A stretch of DNA of 64,000 bases from CBIHON01 sp966211965 (GTDB taxonomy: Bacteria > Pseudomonadota > Gammaproteobacteria > Burkholderiales > Burkholderiaceae_D). Made by a program: the position numbers and the translations under genes. The stretch is taken from contig CBIHON010000003.1 of assembly GCA_966211965.1 (NCBI GenBank), positions 62,001 through 126,000 of the forward strand, read 5' to 3'. Positions 53,506 to 61,259 of this stretch are shown one piece after another (the first letter of the stretch is position 1; each line of letters opens with the position of its first letter). Below the pieces are notes generated by a model, which had not been told where the DNA came from, did not search any database, and saw nothing but the letters and a program-made list of their open reading frames with translations.

Positions 53506-54372
53506 ATGACCATTACAGCTTTGGCGCTTATCCTGACGGCAGCATTCATTCACGCCTATTGGAATTTCCTGTCGAAACGTGCATCGGGAGGCGTTATTTT
53601 CGTGTGGCTGTTTACGGCTTGCGGGGTGCTGCTGTATCTGCCTGTGCTGGCGATATTGTTGTACTTGAATCCACCGAATTATGGCGTATTCGAATGGAGC
53701 CTGATTGCCGCCAGCGGAGCGGTGCACTTGATTTACTCGCTGGTTTTGCAAAAGGGTTATCAGGCTGCGGATTTTTCCGTGGTTTATCCCTTGGCCAGGG
53801 GGAGCGGTCCGCTTATTTCCAGTCTGGGCGCCATCCTTCTTTTTGGCGAAAGGCCGACTCCGATTGCCTGCGTCGGCATTGCTCTCATCATCGGCGGCAT
53901 CTTCATGATCGCAGGCGGTCCGAGCCTATGGCACAAGCGCGACAAGCGGGTATTGACCGGTATATGGTACGGCAGTCTGACCGGATTATTCATTGCCTCC
54001 TATACCTTGGTCGATGGCTATGCGGTGAAGATCGCCACGATAGCGCCGATCTTTCTTGAATACTTTGGCATGGTGATCAGATTGCTGCTGCTCACGCCCA
54101 GCATAGTCAAACGTCAACATGCGCTCAAGCTTGAATGGCGCGGCCAGTTCGGCCTGGCTCTCGCGGTGGGCGCTTTGTTTCCACTGTCTTACATCCTTTT
54201 TTTATATGCGATGCGGCTTGCACCAGTCAGTTATATCGCACCGGCACGCGAGTTGTCGATGTTGGTCGGCGCTTTCCTTGGCGTCAAGTTGCTGGGCGAA
54301 GAAAGCGCATGGCAACGCGTGACCGGCACAGTATTCTTATTGGGCGGGATAGTCGGCTTGATGCTGGCGTGA
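53506..54372 (+). CDS. EamA/DMT-family transporter
   Basis: 288 residues from ATG 53506; a TTG 13 codons earlier is in frame but unlikely. About ten membrane segments in two EamA halves (LALILTAAFIHAYWNFLSKRA, VWLFTACGVLLYLPVLAILLYL ... VTGTVFLLGGIVGLMLA). The PLARGSGPLISSLGAILLFGE and PARELSMLVGAFLGVKLLGEE motifs mark the end of each half. It is likely an inner-membrane exporter of a small metabolite. The phosphonate hydrolase gene follows after 32 bases. Confidence 0.9.
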   Translation: MTITALALILTAAFIHAYWNFLSKRASGGVIFVWLFTACGVLLYLPVLAILLYLNPPNYGVFEWSLIAASGAVHLIYSLVLQKGYQAADFSVVYPLARGSGPLISSLGAILLFGERPTPIACVGIALIIGGIFMIAGGPSLWHKRDKRVLTGIWYGSLTGLFIASYTLVDGYAVKIATIAPIFLEYFGMVIRLLLLTPSIVKRQHALKLEWRGQFGLALAVGALFPLSYILFLYAMRLAPVSYIAPARELSMLVGAFLGVKLLGEESAWQRVTGTVFLLGGIVGLMLA

Positions 54373-54404
54373 CCGGGGCTGTCAATTCGTCGGGAGGTTT
54401 TGCT

Positions 54405-55928
54405 ATGGGGAAAAATTTACCCAATGTTCTTTTCATCACCCTGGACCAATGGCGGGCCGATTGCCTGTCGGCCTTGAACCATCCGTGCTTGCGTACGCCG
54501 CATATCGATGCATTGGCCGCGGACGGCGTTCTCTTTAAAAATCATTTTTCAGTGGCGTCGCCTTGCGGTCCGGCTCGCGCCTCCCTGTTGACCGGACTCT
54601 ATCCGCATAATCACCGTTCGGTACGCAATGGTATTCCATTGGATCGCCGCCACACAAATATGGCCTTGGAAATGGCGGAGGCCGGTTATCAGCCTCTCCT
54701 GTTCGGTTTCACCGATACTACCCTGGATCCGCGTACTCTCGCTCCTGGCGATCCGGGATTGCGAACCTTCGCCAGCGTGTTGCCCGGCTTTGGCATTGGC
54801 GTGGACATGCCTGGCGACGCGTGGCCTTGGGTGCGCTGGCTGGCGCAACGGGGGTACCGGATACCGGCCGCGCCGCGCGACATGTGGCTGCCGGCAAACG
54901 GCCCGCGCACGCGGGTTGACGATGCCCCGACCGTCTATGCCGCGGAGGAAAGCGAATCCGCATTTCTGACCGAGGCGGTGATCCCGCACCTCAAGCAGGC
55001 GCACTGTAAGCCCTGGTTTATTCACGTTTCTTATTTTCGTCCGCACAGTCCTTATATTGCGCCGCAGCCCTATAACAAGTACTACGATGCCGGCGTGATA
55101 GCACCGCCGCGCAAGGGGGCAAGCATTGAGGCGGAGAGTGCCCAGCATCCCTGGTTGGGGCAGCAGATCGCAAGGCAAATGCAGGGGCGTGCCCCGGTCC
55201 AGGACTGTTTGCCGATGGCTGGGCTGGATGAGGCAGCGGTCGCGCAATTGCGAGCGAACTACTACGGGTCCATCAGCGAATGCGATGCGATGATCGGGCG
55301 CCTGGTCGATACGCTGAAGCAGAGCGGCACATATGACAATACCTTGATCGTGCTGACCTCCGACCATGGCGACATGCTGGGCGATCACTGGATGTGGGGC
55401 GCAGAGGGATATTTTGACGAGGCGTTTCACGTGCCCTTGATCATTCGGGAGCCAGCGCACCGTGCTTATCGCGGCCAGGTAGAGGCATTCACCGAAAGCG
55501 TCGATATCGTCCCCACTATCTTGCAAGCGGTCGGCGCCCGGCTTCCTCCTCAGATCGACGGCAGATCCTTGCTGCCCTTCCTGCGCGGGGGGATGGCGCC
55601 GAATTGGCGGGACGCGGTGCATTGGGAATTCGATTTCCGAGATACAGCCACATCAGCGGCGCAACACGCGCTTGGATTGCAAGCGGAGCAATGCAGCTTG
55701 ACGGTGCTGCGCGATCATCAATATAAATACGTTCATTTTTCAGACCTGCCACCGCTATTCTTCGACTTGGAAAAAGACCCGCACCAATTTGAAAATCGCG
55801 CCGGAGATCCCGCCTATGGCAGCTTGATATGCCGCTATGCGCAACAGATGTTGTCCTGGCGCATGGCCCATGAGGATCGGACGTTGACCGGGCATTTTGT
55901 GGGGCCGGATGGGGTGATAGTCCGTTAA
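54405..55928 (+). CDS. Sulfatase-family phosphonate monoester hydrolase
   Basis: 507 residues from ATG 54405 with the site GGGAGG. The N-terminus NVLFITLDQWRADCLSALNHP gives metal ligands (Asp). CGPARASLLTGLYPHNHRSVRNGIPLDRRH contains the C-x-P-x-R motif whose Cys54 becomes formylglycine. SDHGDMLGDHWMWGAEGYFDE supplies further ligands. Wording and length match phosphonate monoester hydrolase / phosphodiesterase enzymes of the alkaline phosphatase superfamily rather than true arylsulfatases. No signal peptide, so cytoplasmic. Substrate in vivo unknown; these enzymes are promiscuous towards phospho- and sulfoesters. Confidence 0.88.
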   Translation: MGKNLPNVLFITLDQWRADCLSALNHPCLRTPHIDALAADGVLFKNHFSVASPCGPARASLLTGLYPHNHRSVRNGIPLDRRHTNMALEMAEAGYQPLLFGFTDTTLDPRTLAPGDPGLRTFASVLPGFGIGVDMPGDAWPWVRWLAQRGYRIPAAPRDMWLPANGPRTRVDDAPTVYAAEESESAFLTEAVIPHLKQAHCKPWFIHVSYFRPHSPYIAPQPYNKYYDAGVIAPPRKGASIEAESAQHPWLGQQIARQMQGRAPVQDCLPMAGLDEAAVAQLRANYYGSISECDAMIGRLVDTLKQSGTYDNTLIVLTSDHGDMLGDHWMWGAEGYFDEAFHVPLIIREPAHRAYRGQVEAFTESVDIVPTILQAVGARLPPQIDGRSLLPFLRGGMAPNWRDAVHWEFDFRDTATSAAQHALGLQAEQCSLTVLRDHQYKYVHFSDLPPLFFDLEKDPHQFENRAGDPAYGSLICRYAQQMLSWRMAHEDRTLTGHFVGPDGVIVR

Positions 55929-55942
55929 AAGTTGGGGTACTG

Positions 55943-55979
55943 GTAAATCCTTTAAAATAGAGGGCTACAAAGGATTTAC
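55943..55979 (+). promoter_or_regulatory. Perfect inverted repeat covering the ribosome site of ribBX
   Basis: GTAAATCCTTT (55943-55953) and AAAGGATTTAC (55969-55979) form a perfect 11-bp stem with a 15-base loop, ending two bases before the ATG at 55982. The right arm contains the Shine-Dalgarno AAAGGA, so in RNA the site would be closed. It could also be a DNA operator. It does not resemble the FMN riboswitch. Confidence 0.6.
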
Positions 55980-55981
55980 TT

Positions 55982-57094
55982 ATGTCAATTTCAACAACGC
56001 AAGAAATCATCGCCGAGCTGCGCGCCGGCCGCATGGTCATCCTGGTCGACGAGGAAGATCGTGAAAACGAAGGCGATCTGGTGCTCGCCGCCGATTTCGT
56101 CACGCCCGAAGCAATCAATTTCATGGCTAAATTCGGCCGTGGCCTGGTTTGCCTCACCCTGACCGAAGAACGTTGCGACAAACTCCAGTTGTCGATGATG
56201 ACGACGCGCAACGGCACTGCCTACGGTACTAATTTCACAGTTTCCATCGAAGCGGCCGAAGGGGTCACAACCGGCATTTCCGCCGCCGACCGTGCCAAAA
56301 CCATCCAGGTTGCGGTTGCCAAGAATGCCAAGCCTTCCGATATTGTCCAGCCCGGTCATATTTTTCCGATAAAGGCGAAAAAGGGCGGCGTGCTGATGCG
56401 TGCCGGTCATACCGAGGCGGGGTGCGATTTTGCGGAGCTGGCCGGGTTGACGCCAGCCGCGGTCATTTGCGAAATCATGAAAGATGATGGCACCATGGCG
56501 CGGCTACCGGATTTGATCGAGTTAGCGCGCGAACATGGCCTCAAGATCGGTACCATCGCCGATTTGATCCACTACCGCAGCCAAAACGAAAGTATCGTCG
56601 AGCGTGTTGCCGAGCGGACCATGCATACGATACACGGCGAGTTCCAGGCGATCGCCTACCGCGACAAGCCGAGCGGCTGCGCCCACTTGGCCCTGGTGCA
56701 TGGCGCGATCACGCAGGAACTGGAAACGCTGGTGCGGGTCCATCAGCCAGTATCGATTCTGGATCTGCTTGAAACCCAGGCCACGACGCATTCCTGGAAT
56801 ATCGCATCGGCGATGGCGGCGATCAAGGCTTCCGAGCGTGGCGTAATGGTATTGCTCAATTGCGAAGAGTCGGCCGAGCAAATGTTCGCGCAATTTGGTG
56901 CGCTGGATTGTCCGGATGCGCGTCCGCAAGCGCGTGCATCAAGCATGGATTTGCGCACCTACGGTATTGGCGCCCAGATATTGAAGGATTTGAGCGTCGG
57001 AAAAATGAAATTGCTGGCCAGCCCGAGAAAAATGCCGTCGATGGCCGGTTTCGATCTGGAAGTGGTGGGCTATCAAGCCAAGCCGTGTATCTGA
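55982..57094 (+). CDS. ribBX: DHBP synthase with degenerate GTP cyclohydrolase II domain (RibBX type)
   Basis: 370 residues. Residues 1-205 are an intact RibB domain: VDEEDRENEGDLVLAADFVTPEAINFM, and RAGHTEAGCDFAELAGLTPAAVICEI. It makes the four-carbon unit of riboflavin from ribulose 5-phosphate. Residues about 210-370 are a RibA-like domain that has lost the zinc site: where RibA has C-x10-CDC, this protein reads VRVHQPVSILDLLETQATTHSWNIASAM with no cysteines. Therefore cyclohydrolase activity is not expected and a true RibA should be encoded elsewhere. RibBX proteins of this design are known in Proteobacteria. ribH follows after 31 bases. Confidence 0.92.
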   Translation: MSISTTQEIIAELRAGRMVILVDEEDRENEGDLVLAADFVTPEAINFMAKFGRGLVCLTLTEERCDKLQLSMMTTRNGTAYGTNFTVSIEAAEGVTTGISAADRAKTIQVAVAKNAKPSDIVQPGHIFPIKAKKGGVLMRAGHTEAGCDFAELAGLTPAAVICEIMKDDGTMARLPDLIELAREHGLKIGTIADLIHYRSQNESIVERVAERTMHTIHGEFQAIAYRDKPSGCAHLALVHGAITQELETLVRVHQPVSILDLLETQATTHSWNIASAMAAIKASERGVMVLLNCEESAEQMFAQFGALDCPDARPQARASSMDLRTYGIGAQILKDLSVGKMKLLASPRKMPSMAGFDLEVVGYQAKPCI

Positions 57095-57125
57095 ACAACG
57101 CGCGATTGCGCATGAAGGAAATGCC

Positions 57126-57611
57126 ATGACTGTAGGAATGTACGAAACCAATTTGACCGGACAAGGTTTGCGCATCGGTATTGCGCAGGCCCGTTTCAAC
57201 GAAGATGTCTGTCACGGTTTGTTGTCGGCTTGTCTGGCAGAACTCAAGCATCTGGGCGTGGAGGACGAAGATGTATTGCACGTAACCGTCCCGGGGGCCC
57301 TGGAAATCCCGCTGGCCCTGCAAAAAATGGCTGAAACCATGCAGTTCGACGCGCTGATCGCCATTGGTGCAGTGATCCGCGGCGAGACCTATCATTTCGA
57401 ACTGGTGTCGAATGAATCCGGCGCCGGCATTACGCGTGTCGGACTGGACTTCGGAATCCCGATCGCCAATGCGGTGCTGACCACCGACACCGACGAGCAA
57501 GCCGAGGCGCGAATGGCCGAAAAGGGGGCGGATGCTGCGCGCGTCGCGGTCGAAATGGCGAACCTGGCAATTGCGCTGGAAGAGCTGGCCGAAGCCACTG
57601 AAGAAGAATAA
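57126..57611 (+). CDS. ribH: 6,7-dimethyl-8-ribityllumazine synthase
   Basis: 161 residues. Motifs RIGIAQARFNEDVCHGLL, VTVPGALEIPLALQ, AIGAVIRGETYHFELVSNESGAGI (catalytic His in the GETYHFE loop) and FGIPIANAVLTTDTDEQAEARM. It condenses the RibD product with the RibB product to give lumazine, which RibE converts to riboflavin. The acidic tail (EELAEATEEE) is unremarkable. Confidence 0.97.
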   Translation: MTVGMYETNLTGQGLRIGIAQARFNEDVCHGLLSACLAELKHLGVEDEDVLHVTVPGALEIPLALQKMAETMQFDALIAIGAVIRGETYHFELVSNESGAGITRVGLDFGIPIANAVLTTDTDEQAEARMAEKGADAARVAVEMANLAIALEELAEATEEE

Positions 57612-57677
57612 TCCTGTAACGCCGATTCGCTTCGCATGCATGCGAGTGCGTCCGAAGCGGATGTTTTTAACCACTTT

Positions 57678-57706
57678 CGCCCCTCCTGTCTTGTACACGA
57701 GGGGCG
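57678..57706 (+). terminator. Hairpin between ribH and nusB
   Basis: Stem CGCCCCTC (57678-57685) with GAGGGGCG (57699-57706), 13-base loop. Only a short T stretch follows, so it may be an attenuator or partial terminator within the operon. Confidence 0.5.
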
Positions 57707-57740
57707 CAGTTTGTGAATCCTCTCCACGAGGATTGAGACC

Positions 57741-58211
57741 ATGACCCAAAAATCTGTCCACGCCAATCCCAACAAGAGCCGTACACCTCGCCACCGGGCG
57801 CGCGAATTTGCGCTGCAAGGTCTTTATCAATGGCTGCTGAACAATGAGGACGCCGGTGCGATTGATGCCCACATCAGGGAAGCGCACGGGTTTGACAAAG
57901 CAGATGCCGAGCATTTCGACACGCTTTTATACGGCACCATCAAGGACGTCGCAAGCCTGCGCAGCGACTTGGCTCCCTTGATCGACCGCTCGATCAACCT
58001 CTTGTCTCCGGTCGAGCATGCGGCCTTGCTGATCGGGGCTTTCGAACTCAAGAACCACGTCGAAATTCCCTACAAGGTCATCATCAACGAAGCAGTTGAA
58101 TTGACCAAATCGTTCGGCGGCATCGATGGGCATAAATACGTCAATGGCGTGCTCGACAAGCTGGCGGTGAAGCTGCGGCAAGCGGAAGTCGGCGCCGAGA
58201 AGAGCGCCTGA
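57741..58211 (+). CDS. nusB: Transcription antitermination factor NusB
   Basis: 156 residues. The arginine-rich N-terminus RTPRHRAREFALQGLYQWL is the rRNA boxA-binding part; GAFELKNHVEIPYKVIINEAVELTKSFGGIDGHKYVNGVLDKLA is the conserved C-terminal half. It follows ribH, the usual neighbourhood in many bacteria. Confidence 0.97.
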   Translation: MTQKSVHANPNKSRTPRHRAREFALQGLYQWLLNNEDAGAIDAHIREAHGFDKADAEHFDTLLYGTIKDVASLRSDLAPLIDRSINLLSPVEHAALLIGAFELKNHVEIPYKVIINEAVELTKSFGGIDGHKYVNGVLDKLAVKLRQAEVGAEKSA

Positions 58212-58262
58212 GGCGCCGGATCGCCGGCCTGCCAGATACTGAACAACCCATATCTTTTATCC

Positions 58263-59435
58263 ATGAACTTAAGCCACCTTGCTTCCCGACTCGAGAATAT
58301 TGCGCCTTTCCATGCGATGGAAGTCGCAAAACGGGCCAGTGAACTGGAACGGCAGGGTCGCAGTATCATCAGCATGGGCATCGGCGAACCGGATTTCACC
58401 GCCGCTGCGCCGGTGATCGAAGCTGCCGCCCGGGCTATGGCGGATGGCAAGATGCAATACACTTCGGCGGTCGGCATTGCTGCTTTGCGCGAGGCGATTG
58501 CTGCTCACTACCACAACATCTATGGATTGGACATCGCGCCGAGCCGCATCATCGTAACTGCCGGTGCATCGGCGGCGCTGCTTTTGGCTTGTGCGGCGCT
58601 GGTCGAGAAGGGCGCGGAAGTGTTGATGCCCGACCCGTCCTATCCCTGCAACCGCCACTTCGTCGCTGCCTTCGAGGGGCGGGCCAGAATGATTCCATGC
58701 GGACCTGCGGAACGTTTCCAGTTGTCGGATGCGATGGTGCATGAACACTGGACAGCGGCTACTCGCGGCGTTCTCCTGGCATCGCCTTCGAACCCGACCG
58801 GCACCTCGATTGCCGCCGACGAGTTGAGCAAGATCGTTGCGACGGTCCGTGACAAACAGGGCTTCACCATCGTCGATGAGATTTACCAAGGCTTGAGCTA
58901 TGATGCCGAGCCGTTTTCCGCCTTGTCGCTTGGTGAAGACGTCATCGTCATCAATAGTTTTTCCAAGTATTTCAACATGACCGGCTGGCGTCTCGGTTGG
59001 CTGGTAGTGCCGGAAAGCCTGGTGCCGCAGATTGAAAAACTAGCGCAAAACCTCTTTATCTGCGCTTCCAGCATCGCTCAGCATGCCGGTATTGCCTGCT
59101 TTGCGCCGGAATCGATTGCGATCTACGAAGAACGCAAGGCCGAGTTCAATCGCCGCAGGGAGTACATTGTCCCTGCCTTGCGCGCCTTGGGCTTCAAGAT
59201 TCCAGTGATGCCGGACGGGGCATTCTACGTGTATGCCGATTGCAGCGCATTCTCGGATGACGCCGATCGATTTGCGAGCGAGGTGCTTGAGGAAGCCGGG
59301 GTGGTGCTGGTGCCGGGCCTCGACTTCGGCACGCATACTGCGCGCCAATATATTCGCGTATCTTATGCTACCTCGATGGAAAGCCTGCAGGAAGCCGTGG
59401 CACGCCTCGGGGCATTTTTTGCCGGACGGCGCTAG
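58263..59435 (+). CDS. PLP-dependent class I/II aminotransferase
   Basis: 390 residues. GIGEPDFTAAAPVIEAA, YTSAVGIAALREAIA, VTAGASAALLLACAAL, SPSNPTGTSI, IVDEIYQGLSY and INSFSKYFNMTGWRLGWLV (the Lys of SFSK binds PLP) are fold-type-I aspartate-aminotransferase family motifs; the C-terminal YIRVSYA has the substrate-binding Arg. The substrate is not predictable; aromatic or alanine aminotransferase are possible. It lies 51 bases after nusB. Its TAG stop is part of the CTAGAG end of a palindromic repeat. Confidence 0.9.
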   Translation: MNLSHLASRLENIAPFHAMEVAKRASELERQGRSIISMGIGEPDFTAAAPVIEAAARAMADGKMQYTSAVGIAALREAIAAHYHNIYGLDIAPSRIIVTAGASAALLLACAALVEKGAEVLMPDPSYPCNRHFVAAFEGRARMIPCGPAERFQLSDAMVHEHWTAATRGVLLASPSNPTGTSIAADELSKIVATVRDKQGFTIVDEIYQGLSYDAEPFSALSLGEDVIVINSFSKYFNMTGWRLGWLVVPESLVPQIEKLAQNLFICASSIAQHAGIACFAPESIAIYEERKAEFNRRREYIVPALRALGFKIPVMPDGAFYVYADCSAFSDDADRFASEVLEEAGVVLVPGLDFGTHTARQYIRVSYATSMESLQEAVARLGAFFAGRR

Positions 59436-59554
59436 AGCATTTTTAGCCTGACCGTACGGGCCAACCTCAGGCCTCCGGTGCTCAGCGTACGCCTGTACGC
59501 GTCCGCTCCTCGGCCTGACCTTGACTCCGCACGGTCAGGCTAAAAATGCTCTAG
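59432..59554. repeat. Long palindromic repeat with CTAGAG ends (type B)
   Basis: The perfect 24-bp outer arms are 59432-59455 (CTAGAGCATTTTTAGCCTGA then CCGT) and 59531-59554 (its reverse complement). The 75 bases between continue as an imperfect palindrome (AGGCC...GGCCT, GCGTAC...GTACGC), so the whole 123 bases fold on themselves. The TAG at 59433-59435 is the aminotransferase stop codon. Confidence 0.9.
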
Positions 59555-59610
59555 AGCAGTTTCAGCCTGACAGCACAGGGCTAATCTTGAGCCTGTGATG
59601 CTTACCGTAC
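59551..59610. repeat. Second, half-length copy of the type B repeat
   Basis: Starts at the CTAG shared with the right end of the full copy and runs CTAGAGCAGTTTCAGCCTGA...GCTTACCGTAC, aligning to the left half of 59432-59491 with roughly three quarters of positions identical. It stops near the centre of the palindrome. It looks like an older, decayed insertion into which, or next to which, the intact copy landed. Confidence 0.7.
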
Positions 59611-59973
59611 CATTCGAGGTGATCCAGCATGAACTGCACCGTTTGTTCAGTATGATCTTGTTCGGACTGTTCAGAAGTTCTGCGTGTTCATTTCATGAGC
59701 CTGCAACCTCTTGTTTTGCCTCATAAAGCACGGCAGAGGGAGAGCCCGGGATGCAAGTGCGGTGCGACTGCGTAGGCAATGTGATCGGCCGCTCCGACGG
59801 GGCGGTGGTGGGCGTGGGCGTTGCCGATGGGCCCGTATTTCGATTTTGTGCGCAACGGCGGCGGCTATGACGACAACCCGGGCATCCTGCCGCCGATTGC
59901 TTGTATCGCAGGGAGAATGCCGCATTGGCGGTAGTAGCCGATTTGTCGAACATTTTTCTTCCAACTCAAAGCA
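59611..59973. other. Intergenic region, possible gene remnant
   Basis: No intact gene. A short plus-strand frame starting at 59828 (MGPYFDFVRNGGGYDDNPG...) reads like a protein fragment but is only about 35 codons, is interrupted upstream by a stop, and matches no family I recognise. Confidence 0.4.
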
Positions 59974-61224
59974 ATGATCCTGATGCCTACATTAGCCGCT
60001 TTCATCGATGCGCAGCACGCCCAGCAAATCGGCTTCCTGCGTGAATTGGTCAAAATCCCATCGGACAATCCTGCCGGCGATTGCGCTCCCCATGCCGCGC
60101 ACACGCAGAGCTTGCTAGAGCAATTAGGGTTGCAGGTGGAAACCTATCCTGTCCCCGCTGCATTGGTAAATGCCAACGGCATGATCTCTGTCACCAATCT
60201 GATCGTGCGCAAGAAATTCGGCCAGGGCGGTCCTACCATTGCGCTCAATGCGCACGGTGACGTGGTGCCGCCCGGGAGCGGCTGGACCACCGACCCCTAT
60301 GGCGGCGAGATTGCCGATACGGAGCATGGCCCGGTGATGTACGGCCGCGGTGTTGCCGTCTCCAAATCCGATTTCGCGACGTATACCTGGGCCTTGCTGG
60401 CCTTATGCGATGCCCAACAGCGCGGTGCCCGTCTGGACGGCACCGTTGAACTGCACTTTACCTACGACGAGGAAGCGGGGGGGGAAATCGGTCCGAAGTG
60501 GTTGCTCGGGCAGGGTCTGAGCAAGCCGGACTATGCCATTTCAGCCGGTTTTTCCTACGGTATTACTACGGCCCACAACGGCTGTCTGCATCTTGAAGTC
60601 ACGGTCAAAGGCAAGCAGGGCCACGCCGCCATGCCGCATACGGGGATCGATGCAATCGAAGCGGCAATCGGTATCTTGAGCCGGTTGTATGCGTTCAGGT
60701 CGGTGTTGGCGCAAAAAAAATCGCACGTGCCGGGAATCAGCTGTCCTACCTTGAATATCGGCCTGATTGCAGGCGGAATCAACACCAATGTCGTGCCGGA
60801 CCTGGTCAGCTTCCGCATCGACCGGCGCATGATTCCGGAAGAACTTGGTTTCGATGCCGAAGGTGAATTGCGCCGTTTGATCGAAAGCGCTGCCGAGGCT
60901 TACCCCGGCATTCAGGTGGAAGTGCAACGCATCATGCTGGCGCAGCCCTTGGTCGAATTGCCGGGCGCAGGCAAGCTGATCGGTCCGTTGCAGGCACATG
61001 CCACAGCGGTCATGGGCCGCCCCGTCGACACACAGGGCGTGCCCCTGTATACCGACGCCCGGCATTACACTGCCTATGGGATTCCGACCGTCTTGTATGG
61101 CGCTGGTCCGGCCACGCTGATGGAGGCGCGCGGCCACAATTCGGATGAGAATTTACGGCTTAACGATTTGTTGAAAGCAACCAAAGTCGTAGCAATGAGT
61201 TTGCACGACATGCTTGGCCAGTAG
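59974..61224 (+). CDS. M20-family metallopeptidase (ArgE/DapE/carboxypeptidase G2-like)
   Basis: 416 residues (a second Met at 59983 is an equally possible start). Zinc ligands and catalytic residues appear in order: NAHGDVVPPG (His/Asp), GRGVAVSKSD (Asp of the second ligand set), YDEEAGGEIGP (catalytic and bridging Glu), and GHNSDENL near the end (His ligand). The dimerisation domain holds KGKQGHAAMPHTGIDAI. Such enzymes hydrolyse N-acyl amino acids or dipeptides in the cytoplasm. No operon partner and the substrate is uncertain. Confidence 0.9.
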   Translation: MILMPTLAAFIDAQHAQQIGFLRELVKIPSDNPAGDCAPHAAHTQSLLEQLGLQVETYPVPAALVNANGMISVTNLIVRKKFGQGGPTIALNAHGDVVPPGSGWTTDPYGGEIADTEHGPVMYGRGVAVSKSDFATYTWALLALCDAQQRGARLDGTVELHFTYDEEAGGEIGPKWLLGQGLSKPDYAISAGFSYGITTAHNGCLHLEVTVKGKQGHAAMPHTGIDAIEAAIGILSRLYAFRSVLAQKKSHVPGISCPTLNIGLIAGGINTNVVPDLVSFRIDRRMIPEELGFDAEGELRRLIESAAEAYPGIQVEVQRIMLAQPLVELPGAGKLIGPLQAHATAVMGRPVDTQGVPLYTDARHYTAYGIPTVLYGAGPATLMEARGHNSDENLRLNDLLKATKVVAMSLHDMLGQ

Positions 61225-61259
61225 CGCTTGGTGTATCCCAAAACTGAGCAAAAGGATTT

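Noticed and set aside
60113..60120. CTAGAG inside the M20 peptidase gene
   Set aside because: No palindromic partner nearby; chance occurrence within coding sequence.
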